From: Saccharofermentans sp.
GTDB lineage: Bacteria; Bacillota; Clostridia; Saccharofermentanales; Saccharofermentanaceae
DNA length: 64,000 nucleotides
Assembly: GCA_024688685.1 (NCBI GenBank)
Contig: JAILDX010000034.1
Coordinates: forward strand, 41,753-105,752
Direction: 5' to 3'
Made by a program: the position numbers and the translations under genes. A model generated the notes under the pieces. The model was not told the DNA's origin. It saw only the letters and a list, made by a program, of their open reading frames with translations, and ran no database searches. Position 1 is the stretch's first letter. Every line of letters starts with the position of its first letter. Positions 19,801-27,001 of this stretch are shown here, in pieces.

Positions 19801-20046
19801 TCTTTCCTTCTCGATGATCTGTGTAAGTCTCTTTACGTTAAGCGGTTCAATATAGGTCCTGTCTGCAATTCCGGGATCCGTCATGATCGTAGCAGGGTTA
19901 CTGTTAACCAGAACGATCTCATAGCCGAGCTTCCTCAGCGCCTTGCAGGCCTGGGTTCCCGAATAGTCAAACTCACATGCCTGACCGATAATGATAGGGC
20001 CTGAACCGATAATAAGGATTTTGTTGATGTCGTCTCTCTTGGACAT
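16828..20046 (-). CDS. carB: Carbamoyl-phosphate synthase large subunit
   Basis: The ammonia-dependent synthase subunit makes carbamoyl phosphate for pyrimidines and arginine. The 1,072 residues cover two homologous ATP-grasp halves (starting [20 protein letters not shown] and [20 protein letters not shown]), an oligomerisation region, and a C-terminal MGS-like allosteric domain with [13 protein letters not shown] and [17 protein letters not shown]. A strong GGAGGTGATT ribosome site and a minus-strand -10 (20088-20093) lie upstream. No carA or other pyrimidine gene is next to it, so the small subunit must be encoded elsewhere. Confidence 0.97.
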   Translation of the reverse strand: [1072 protein letters not shown]

Positions 20047-20194
20047 AATTAATCACCTCCGCTTTTTTATCCTATTAAATATATCACATTATATTTGTAA
20101 TAAGAATGACATTTTTAGAGAAGAAGTATCAGTAGCAGATGCGACTGCCTTACGAGTGTGTTATGCGGACTTGCGCACAGCTATTTTTCTGTTC

Positions 20195-20286
20195 AAAATC
20201 CGACTCAGGTCGGATTTTTACACTAAGATTAGCATTATTCGACTGAGAAACCTTGATTTTCCATTAAGAATCCGACCTGAGTCGGA
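20195..20286. repeat. Paired TCCGAC/GTCGGA palindrome element, copy 1
   Basis: Two stem-loops: AAAATCCGAC-TCAG-GTCGGATTTT (20195-20218, 10-bp stem) and TCCGAC-CTGA-GTCGGA (20271-20286). The stretch before the second, TTTTCCATTAA, is repeated before the second palindrome at 42267. Loops are reverse complements of each other, so the two palindromes are opposite in orientation. Each is flanked by A and T runs and could terminate transcription. Confidence 0.8.
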
Positions 20287-20399
20287 ATTTTTATGGAAAA
20301 ATTTTATCCATAACTATCGGAAATCATAGATTATATAGATTAATTCACTGCATAAAAGAGAATCGTTTTGTTCACCTGAGAATCATTTGTTACACAGAC

Positions 20400-20440
20400 T
20401 GTTACACAAAAAACGATTTCAAAAGCTTTTTTGTGTAACA
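20400..20440. terminator. Perfect 14-bp inverted repeat downstream of the cupin gene
   Basis: TGTTACACAAAAAA (20400-20413) pairs fully with TTTTTTGTGTAACA (20427-20440) around a 13-base loop. It lies after the 3' end of the minus-strand RND-GNAT-cupin run, so it may be its terminator, though the T run lies inside the stem. A second TGTTACACA occurs just outside the left arm. Confidence 0.5.
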
Positions 20441-20486
20441 AAGCTAACAGATTGCCGGTGGGCATAGTCGCACCAGGCGCCCTTTC

Positions 20487-20813
20487 CTACTTGATCACTG
20501 CGAAAAACACCAGATCTTCACTCTCGCTGCAGTTCATCAGGCTGTGGCTGTGCCCGTCTGCGCAATAGTGAACGTTCCCGGGAACTGCAGGGCACTCAAC
20601 CCCGTCAGACAGCTCGATACCGGAGCCGGAAATAATATAGATAGTCTCTGCGTTGCCTTCGTGCGTGTGATATCCGATCGACGAGCCGGGCGTAAGCCTG
20701 CCCATCATCATCTTGCCGTTTCCGTCAACAACAGCCTTGTTGAAAAACACGCCCTTGCCGCCCTTGAACTCAGGGTTCTCCTTCCATTCGATCGCATTAT
20801 AGTCAATAACCAT
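20487..20813 (-). CDS. Small cupin-domain protein
   Basis: A 108-residue single-domain cupin. The metal-binding motif 1 is visible in SIGYHTHEGNAETIYIISG (His, His, Glu), followed by the second motif around NVHYCADGHSHSLMN. Such proteins bind small ligands or act as isomerases or dioxygenases; the substrate is unknown. GGAGGAGAT lies before the ATG, inside the end of the GNAT gene, and the two genes share a TAATG junction, so translation is coupled. Confidence 0.85.
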   Translation of the reverse strand: MVIDYNAIEWKENPEFKGGKGVFFNKAVVDGNGKMMMGRLTPGSSIGYHTHEGNAETIYIISGSGIELSDGVECPAVPGNVHYCADGHSHSLMNCSESEDLVFFAVIK

Positions 20814-21277
20814 TACAGTATCTCCTCCATGTAGGTTTTCATGGGTCTCATGCCCAAAGAATCATAAAAAGCGCGTGCGTCAGGGTTGCACTCCCAGACG
20901 TTCAGCGTGACATTGTAGCACCCGATCTTGCGGGCATAGCCGACAGCGTACTCGTATAATGAACGCCCGATGTGCTGTCCCCTGCACGTTCCGTCAACGC
21001 ACAGGTCGTCAATGTACAGCGTCTTGTGATCGACGATGACATTGTCGCCGGCCGACTCCTCAATGATGCAGAAACAGTAACCCTGCACGATGCCTGCATC
21101 ATCCTCCGACACAAACACCGGGCGGTTATCGTCCTCGAAAATATCAAGTATCTGCGGGTCAGTGTACTTGCGTCCGATCTTGAAGATATCAGGTCTGCCG
21201 ATATGGTGTACCAGATCTACCTGATCAAGAAGGTGTTTCACTCGATCCAGGTCGCGTGCCTGCGCTCTCCTGATCAT
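20813..21277 (-). CDS. GNAT-family N-acetyltransferase
   Basis: A 154-residue acetyl-CoA-dependent acetyltransferase. It starts with the typical IRRAQARDLDRVKHLL, has beta strand 4 in YIDDLCVDGTCRG, the pyrophosphate-binding turn RGQHIGRSLYEYAV, and ends with VWECNPDARAFYDSLGMRP. Protein or small-molecule substrate is unknown. The start lies 53 bases inside the RND gene; AGGAGGAG about 4 bases upstream of the ATG supports it, so the overlap is real. The gene was perhaps joined to the operon by extension of the RND reading frame. Confidence 0.88.
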   Translation of the reverse strand: MIRRAQARDLDRVKHLLDQVDLVHHIGRPDIFKIGRKYTDPQILDIFEDDNRPVFVSEDDAGIVQGYCFCIIEESAGDNVIVDHKTLYIDDLCVDGTCRGQHIGRSLYEYAVGYARKIGCYNVTLNVWECNPDARAFYDSLGMRPMKTYMEEIL

Positions 21278-24200
21278 TCGTCTCCTCCTTTACAGCAGGT
21301 TCTTCTGAACCTGATACATTAGAACCGGACTCACTGTAATCGCCAACCGCAGCCACTCCGGCCGCCTCAACAGCACCTGCCGCTTCAGCGACACCGGCAC
21401 CGGCGATCTCCTTCTCCTTCAGCTCCTTAAGGAACTGCGCAGCATCATCAACCGCTTCTTCAAGGTCATCGCCGACGTCAACGTTCATCGGCTGGCGCTT
21501 GAACAGGATATCGTACATGATCGGAACGATATAGAGCGTCATCAATGTCGCGTAAAGGAGACCGGCTGCGATAACTACTGACATACCGCGGCCGAGCTGT
21601 GACGACATGCCTGTACCGAAGATCATCATCGACATAGCGAGGATCGTCGTAAGAGCTGTCATAAGGATAGGCCTCATACGCGTCTTGCCTGTCGCAACGA
21701 GAGCGTCCCATCGCTCCATTCCGCCTATTCGCAGCTGGTTAACATAGTCGACGAACACGATACCGTTATTAACGACTGTACCCATCAGGATTACGAAACC
21801 GAGCATCGACAACATTGACAGCTGTATGCCGCCGGCAACGAGGCCTAACATACCGCCCGTAAACGCAAGCGGGATAGTGAACATGATAATGAAAGGTGAC
21901 AGCAGGCTCTGAAACTGAGCGACCATGATGAGATAGATGAACAACAGCGCAAGTGCGGCCATCTGAACCATCTGCCATACCATTTCCATGACTTCGCTGG
22001 ACTCACCTGCGATCTCGATATCGTAACCGTCGGGGATCGTCTTAGCGTATTCCTGGATCTTCGGCTCGAGTTCACGTGACAGAAGCGTTGTGTTGTATCC
22101 TTCTGCAGTCGATGAGGATACTGTTACATAGTGCGTGAGGTTCTCACGTCTCATTGAGTTGGATGACTTTGTCTCGATAACCTCAGCAAACTCTGAGAGC
22201 TTGTGGATCTTTGTCTCCTCCTCTTCCTCATCGGATTCATTATCTTCAGTCTCATCAGCCTCTGTATCTGAAGCCGTTCCTCCTCCGAACATAGAAGCCA
22301 TGTCGCTCATGGAACCCATACTCATGGAACCCATGGACCCCATCGACGAAGAACTCATAGAAGAAGAACCTGCCGCAGCAGTCATATCGACTTCCTCAAA
22401 CTCGACATCCATCAGGGATTCCTTTGTGAGAGTATCTGTATCGTCAACGATCTCGACCTTCATTTCGACGCCGTTGACAGTGATCGTTGTAGCAGTAACC
22501 GACTCTCTTGTGTGAGCCGCGATGCCTGCGTAAATCTGCGCAACCGTGAGGCCGTAGCTCATCGCCTTGTCGCGGTCGATCACGACCTGCAGAGTATCAG
22601 CACCCTCAGCGAAACTGTCAGTAACATCGATGATGCCTTCCTGTGCCTCGATGATCGCTCTGACGTCGCCGCTGATGCGCTCCAATTCCTTGTAATCGTC
22701 GCCGTAGATATTTACTGAGAAACCTGATCCGCCGAACATTGCGGACATATCCATCATCTGGCTTGCAGATACTTCAATCTCTCCGGGGAACTCAGCGAGG
22801 TTTTCTTCAATGACGGTGCTGATCGCCTTGAGCTTGTCTGCCGAGACTCCCTCCTCCATCATTGCGGTTACCGTGTAGGATCCGTAAGATGAGGAACCCG
22901 AACCGAGACCGGCCCCGAAAAAGCTTGACGTGCTGCCGGAATCCATCGCACCGACATTGACGATGCCGTCAACCTTGAGGAGCTTGTCGATTATCTGATC
23001 AACCTCCTCAAAAGATTCTTCGCGGGTAAGTTCTTCGGGAGTCTTTATAGATATATTGATCTCATTTGTGTAGATTTCAGGGATATAGACGATACCCATC
23101 CTGAACACTTCCCAGACTGAGAAAGCAAGGAGTCCGATCGCAAGAGCGAGCGGTACGATCTTGAACTTGAGGCACCACTGGAGCGACTTGCCGTAGCCGT
23201 TCTGGATCTTGTCGAAGATCTTGTGCTCCTTGGGTTTAGTGTTCTTCATCAGGGTGCTCGAAGATGCGGGAACGACTGTCAGAGCGATGCCGAGTGACGC
23301 AACGAGACAGTAGCCGATGGACATTGCCATGGGGTACATCAGGGTGCGTACGGTGCCGCTTGCGAAGACCGTAGGAAGGAATACGCAGACAGTGGTAAGA
23401 GTGGACGCGATGATAGCGCCGCGCACTTGTCGCGCGCCCTGGACGGCTGCACGCGGGGCAGACATACCCATCCCCCGCAATCGGAAGATATTCTCCATTA
23501 CAACGACGGAGTTATCAACAAGCATACCTATACCAAGCGACAGGCCGGAGAGCGTCATGACGTTGAGCTGCAGGCCGGTGAAATACATCAGGACGATAGC
23601 GAGGAGAACGGACAGCGGGATGCTCAGCGCAACGACGATCGTAGGCTTAACATCGCGGAGGAAGATAGCCAGGATGATCATTGCAAGGATCGCACCGATG
23701 ACCATGCTCTGAACGACTGACTCGACGATCATTGTGATGTAATCGCCCTGGTCCATCAGGTTTACATAGTGCATTCCGGGATACTGTTCAGCGAGTTCTT
23801 TAAGAGCGTTGTTACACGCCTTGGAAACATCGTTCGTGCCCTTGCTTGACGACTTGTAGATACAGAGGATAACAGTATCCTCACCGTTCAGCCGGCCGTA
23901 TGACTCGCCTGCGTTATCGATGACCGTGATATCAGCAATATCTGAAAGTCTTACTGTGCCGATCATCTCATTATCAATAAGGAGCGCATCTGCGATCTCT
24001 TCACTTGAAGTGAACTCCTCACCTACACGGAGCAGCCATGAATTGTCGTTCTCATCGTCAATGTAACCGACAGGCATTGAGAAGTTCTGTGCATAAATGA
24101 GCTGTGACAGCGTCGAGGGAGAGATAAGCGCGTCGGCGTTTGCATTCTCCAGTGCCGTTTCCTTCGCTGCGTCATACTGTGCCTGCGCCATATCGAGCTG

Positions 24201-25754
24201 TGTCTGTGCGTCGGACAACTGCGTTGCAGCGGTCGCGAAACCAACAGCTGCATCAAGCTGTCCCTGCGCAAGGCTGGACATCATCGTCTCAAGACCTTTG
24301 AGCATAGACGGCAGTGAATCCACCGTTGACGAAAGGTTGTTGAGCATTGACTCCAGACCGTTAAGAGCATTGTTCATCGATCCGCTTATGTCCATCTCTC
24401 TTATCTGATTGATGAGCTGAACTACCATCGTAACAGCAGATGCTACTCTTCTCGTTGTCATGATAAGACGGTTAAATGAAGAACCGTCGATCTCAGAGCC
24501 GAGTGCATCAAGAACCGCAACGACACTGTCAATCGCCTGGACCATCGCTGCGATACGCTCGGGATCAACACCTGAAGCCGCAAGATTAGCTGCTGTGAGC
24601 TCGTCCATTGCGGATGCATAAGCGGCCTGCGCAGCTGTCAGGTTAGCAGTTGCATCGTTCAGAACTGTCTCTGCAGAAGTAACATTTGCTTCTGCCTCAT
24701 TGAGTGCATTCACGAGTGACGCATACTCTTCAGAAGAAGTATCTGCGTCGGGTGAAGCCATATAAGCATCAAGCGCAGCCTGCGCATCGTCTCTCGCCTG
24801 CTGTGCAGCAGTTAATGCCTGCTGAGCTGAATCAACTGCAGTCTGGGCAGCTGTGAGGGAGCTCTTTGCCTGGTCAACATTTGCCTGAGCCGCATCAACT
24901 GCCGCTTCTGCCGCGTCAGGAAGACCTTCGATCATGCTGCGGACAGAACCAAGTCTGGTCTTTATATCGTTGATCGTCGATTTTAATGTTCTTGCGATGC
25001 CGGGTGCACTCTGGTCGAGCTGGCTGAATATCGCGGATGACATTGTTGAACCGAAACTTGACTGTGCGTCGGAAAGCTGCTGCTGCGCATCATCGAGCTG
25101 CGCCTTTGCATCATCAAGCTGTTCCTGCGCATCGGCAAGACGTTCATCGATCCTTGCAAGGATATCGTCGTTCAGTTCATCGATCTTCTCCCTGTTGAGC
25201 TCGACAAGAACTGACTTCTCAACAAGACCGATCGTATTGATGCTCGCAACACCCTCTTCACGCGAGATGTACGGAATAACATCGTAGTTTACAAAATCAG
25301 AGAGCTGATAGATATCGTATCCTTCGCGCTCTACCGCAACATACATCGTGGCGAGCATATCCATGCTGATCTCCATGATGTTCGGAGTCGATGTGCCGGA
25401 AGGAAGTGAACTCTCTATCTGGTTCAGGGCCGAGGATACTCGGACCATCGCCGTATTCATATCTGTTCCGTCAGCAAACTCCAGCTGTATCATCGAGTAG
25501 TTCTCGGCCGAAGTTGACATTACGTTCTCAACTCCGGAGATTGTTCCGAGAGAGTTCTCCAAAGGTTTTGTCAGCTGGTCTTCGACCTTCTCGGGGCTGG
25601 CACCCGGATAAGCCGTAACTATGATCACATACGGGAGGCTTATCTCCGGCAGCAGATCCATCTGAAGGTGTGTCAGTGACACAACACCCATTGCGATGAT
25701 GATTATCGCCGCAACGAGGATCGTAAAAGGTTTCTTAACACTAAATCTTTCCAT
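21225..25754 (-). CDS. RND-family exporter with large coiled-coil insertion
   Basis: A 1,509-residue HAE1-type RND transporter, about 450 residues longer than usual. The N-terminal helix, the PYVIIVTAYPGASPEKVED segment, and the TM4 acidic pair region (GIGMLVDNSVVVMENIFRLR) are typical, as is the closing multi-helix bundle with TVVNNGIVFVDYVNQLR. Between about residues 200 and 555 the first periplasmic-type subdomain is interrupted by Ala/Gln/Asp heptads such as DAQEQLDDAKAQLDDAQQQL and a second helix set. A low-complexity Met/Ser/Gly stretch (SSMSSSSMGSMGSMSMGSMS) and an acidic run lie in the second loop, and an 80-residue Ala/Glu tail ends the protein. With no adaptor or outer-membrane partner nearby, the inserted helices may form the extracellular duct. 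Confidence 0.88.
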   Translation of the reverse strand: MERFSVKKPFTILVAAIIIIAMGVVSLTHLQMDLLPEISLPYVIIVTAYPGASPEKVEDQLTKPLENSLGTISGVENVMSTSAENYSMIQLEFADGTDMNTAMVRVSSALNQIESSLPSGTSTPNIMEISMDMLATMYVAVEREGYDIYQLSDFVNYDVIPYISREEGVASINTIGLVEKSVLVELNREKIDELNDDILARIDERLADAQEQLDDAKAQLDDAQQQLSDAQSSFGSTMSSAIFSQLDQSAPGIARTLKSTINDIKTRLGSVRSMIEGLPDAAEAAVDAAQANVDQAKSSLTAAQTAVDSAQQALTAAQQARDDAQAALDAYMASPDADTSSEEYASLVNALNEAEANVTSAETVLNDATANLTAAQAAYASAMDELTAANLAASGVDPERIAAMVQAIDSVVAVLDALGSEIDGSSFNRLIMTTRRVASAVTMVVQLINQIREMDISGSMNNALNGLESMLNNLSSTVDSLPSMLKGLETMMSSLAQGQLDAAVGFATAATQLSDAQTQLDMAQAQYDAAKETALENANADALISPSTLSQLIYAQNFSMPVGYIDDENDNSWLLRVGEEFTSSEEIADALLIDNEMIGTVRLSDIADITVIDNAGESYGRLNGEDTVILCIYKSSSKGTNDVSKACNNALKELAEQYPGMHYVNLMDQGDYITMIVESVVQSMVIGAILAMIILAIFLRDVKPTIVVALSIPLSVLLAIVLMYFTGLQLNVMTLSGLSLGIGMLVDNSVVVMENIFRLRGMGMSAPRAAVQGARQVRGAIIASTLTTVCVFLPTVFASGTVRTLMYPMAMSIGYCLVASLGIALTVVPASSSTLMKNTKPKEHKIFDKIQNGYGKSLQWCLKFKIVPLALAIGLLAFSVWEVFRMGIVYIPEIYTNEINISIKTPEELTREESFEEVDQIIDKLLKVDGIVNVGAMDSGSTSSFFGAGLGSGSSSYGSYTVTAMMEEGVSADKLKAISTVIEENLAEFPGEIEVSASQMMDMSAMFGGSGFSVNIYGDDYKELERISGDVRAIIEAQEGIIDVTDSFAEGADTLQVVIDRDKAMSYGLTVAQIYAGIAAHTRESVTATTITVNGVEMKVEIVDDTDTLTKESLMDVEFEEVDMTAAAGSSSMSSSSMGSMGSMSMGSMSDMASMFGGGTASDTEADETEDNESDEEEEETKIHKLSEFAEVIETKSSNSMRRENLTHYVTVSSSTAEGYNTTLLSRELEPKIQEYAKTIPDGYDIEIAGESSEVMEMVWQMVQMAALALLFIYLIMVAQFQSLLSPFIIMFTIPLAFTGGMLGLVAGGIQLSMLSMLGFVILMGTVVNNGIVFVDYVNQLRIGGMERWDALVATGKTRMRPILMTALTTILAMSMMIFGTGMSSQLGRGMSVVIAAGLLYATLMTLYIVPIMYDILFKRQPMNVDVGDDLEEAVDDAAQFLKELKEKEIAGAGVAEAAGAVEAAGVAAVGDYSESGSNVSGSEEPAVKEETNDQESAGTRPGSSETPS

Positions 25755-25776
25755 CAAAACGTCCTATCTTTTAATA

Positions 25777-26547
25777 TTATTTTTCAACTGAAGCTGTATT
25801 CTCAGTTGTATTCTCAGGCTCGAGTTTATCGAGCATAAGCTGTCTTGCTTCATCACTGAGCTCATCTGTCGTATGGCTCTTTACCTTCTCCCTGTCAAAG
25901 ACATCAAGCACGTCAATATAGACAGGCGTACTCTTGAAAGGATATCTTCCCTTTACATTCTCACCGCCCTGAATTGTCACGACAACGATCGGAACATTGG
26001 CCTTCTGAGCAATCTTAAACACACCTGCATGAAACTTCAGGAGCTTGTATTTCTTGCTTCTGGTTCCTTCAGGATAGACGGCGATCGATACTTCGTCACG
26101 CTTGATCAGATCTACCGCATCAAGGATCGTCTTCATCGAGCTTCTCGGGCTGGATCTGTCGATCGGCAGGAAGCAGCACTTGCGGATGATCCTTCCATAG
26201 ATAACAACATCAAAGTTCTCCGGCTTTGAGATAAATGCCGGATCGTACTTACGGAACGCGTACCATGAAATGATCGGATCGAAATTGCTTCTGTGGTTAC
26301 ATACAAGAAGGAACCTTCCCGAAGGGATATTCTCAAATCCTGTGGTGCGGATCTTTATTCTCAGGATCTTCATCGCGATCCCGGTTGAGCTGTACAGGAG
26401 CCAGCGGTAGAACTTGCTGTTCCTGTCATAAGTCATAACCTTCTTGCTGATGAAAAGCGGACTGATGGCCCATACCAGAAGATACAGGACCACGACTCCG
26501 AGTATGGTCCAAAGCAATCCGAACAAAATGTACTTCAATATAATCAA
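25777..26547 (-). CDS. plsC: 1-acyl-sn-glycerol-3-phosphate acyltransferase (PlsC-like)
   Basis: A membrane-bound acyltransferase that makes phosphatidic acid from lysophosphatidic acid. The 256-residue protein has an N-terminal membrane helix pair, the catalytic HX4D motif in CNHRSNFDPI, and the substrate motif VYPEGTRSKKYKLLKFHAG. The best start is TTG at 26547 (reads MIILKYILFG) after an AGAGG; a second TTG nine bases on is also possible. It sits between cdd and the RND gene with short gaps of about 20 bases, so all are likely cotranscribed. Confidence 0.85.
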   Translation of the reverse strand: MIILKYILFGLLWTILGVVVLYLLVWAISPLFISKKVMTYDRNSKFYRWLLYSSTGIAMKILRIKIRTTGFENIPSGRFLLVCNHRSNFDPIISWYAFRKYDPAFISKPENFDVVIYGRIIRKCCFLPIDRSSPRSSMKTILDAVDLIKRDEVSIAVYPEGTRSKKYKLLKFHAGVFKIAQKANVPIVVVTIQGGENVKGRYPFKSTPVYIDVLDVFDREKVKSHTTDELSDEARQLMLDKLEPENTTENTASVEK

Positions 26548-26567
26548 AACCTCTTAATCCCCCTCGA

Positions 26568-26987
26568 TCAAAGTGTAAAACTCATAGGCAAAAGTTCAGC
26601 AAGGCTGTGTACTTCCGGAATGCCGTCTTCTCCTGTCATAATGACCAGGAAATTATTGGGATCCGAGAACTCCGCCATCACCTGTCTGCATACTCCGCAA
26701 GGAGGACAGGGTGTATCGGGATTCTTGTCCTTAGGCGCGCCTACAACTGCGATAGCCGTAAAGTCACCCTTGTTGTGATAACCGTCGCTTACTGCCTTTG
26801 AGAAAGCAACCCTCTCCGCGCACATCGATGCGCTGTATGCCGCATTCTCTATATTGCAGCCTGTGTAAACCTTCTCATCCGCCATCAGGAGAGCGGCGCC
26901 GACCGTAAAACCTGAATACGGTGCATAAGCGTTCTCTCTTGCCTTTATAGCTTCATCAACCAGCTGATAAAAATCGATCCTTTTCAT
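26568..26987 (-). CDS. cdd: Cytidine deaminase
   Basis: The small homotetrameric type, 139 residues, which deaminates cytidine and deoxycytidine in pyrimidine salvage. Zinc ligands and the proton-shuttle Glu are in SASMCAERVAF (CAE), with the second cluster in PCPPCGVCRQ. The substrate loop TGCNIENAAYS is intact. GGGGAG lies before the ATG. The large surface-protein gene ends 14 bases upstream, so this enzyme may be cotranscribed with unrelated envelope genes. Confidence 0.95.
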   Translation of the reverse strand: MKRIDFYQLVDEAIKARENAYAPYSGFTVGAALLMADEKVYTGCNIENAAYSASMCAERVAFSKAVSDGYHNKGDFTAIAVVGAPKDKNPDTPCPPCGVCRQVMAEFSDPNNFLVIMTGEDGIPEVHSLAELLPMSFTL

Positions 26988-27001
26988 TTTTTGTCTCCCC
27001 T

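Larger units (their letters stand above)
20047..20486. other. 440-bp intergenic region with carB promoter, palindrome pair and long hairpin
   Basis: No gene was found here. From left to right it holds the carB ribosome site and -10, a pair of TCCGAC/GTCGGA palindromes (20195-20286), and a perfect 14-bp inverted repeat (20400-20440). The rest is AT-rich and shows no reading frame with a ribosome site. Confidence 0.7.

Noticed and set aside
15844..20486. carA or other pyrimidine genes next to carB
   Set aside because: The flanking genes are nudC and a cupin; no glutamine amidotransferase motif is present in the window.
23317..25287. Several plus-strand frames opposite the RND gene
   Set aside because: They are antisense to a conserved transporter and reflect its Ala/Gln/Asp-rich codon pattern; none has a ribosome site.
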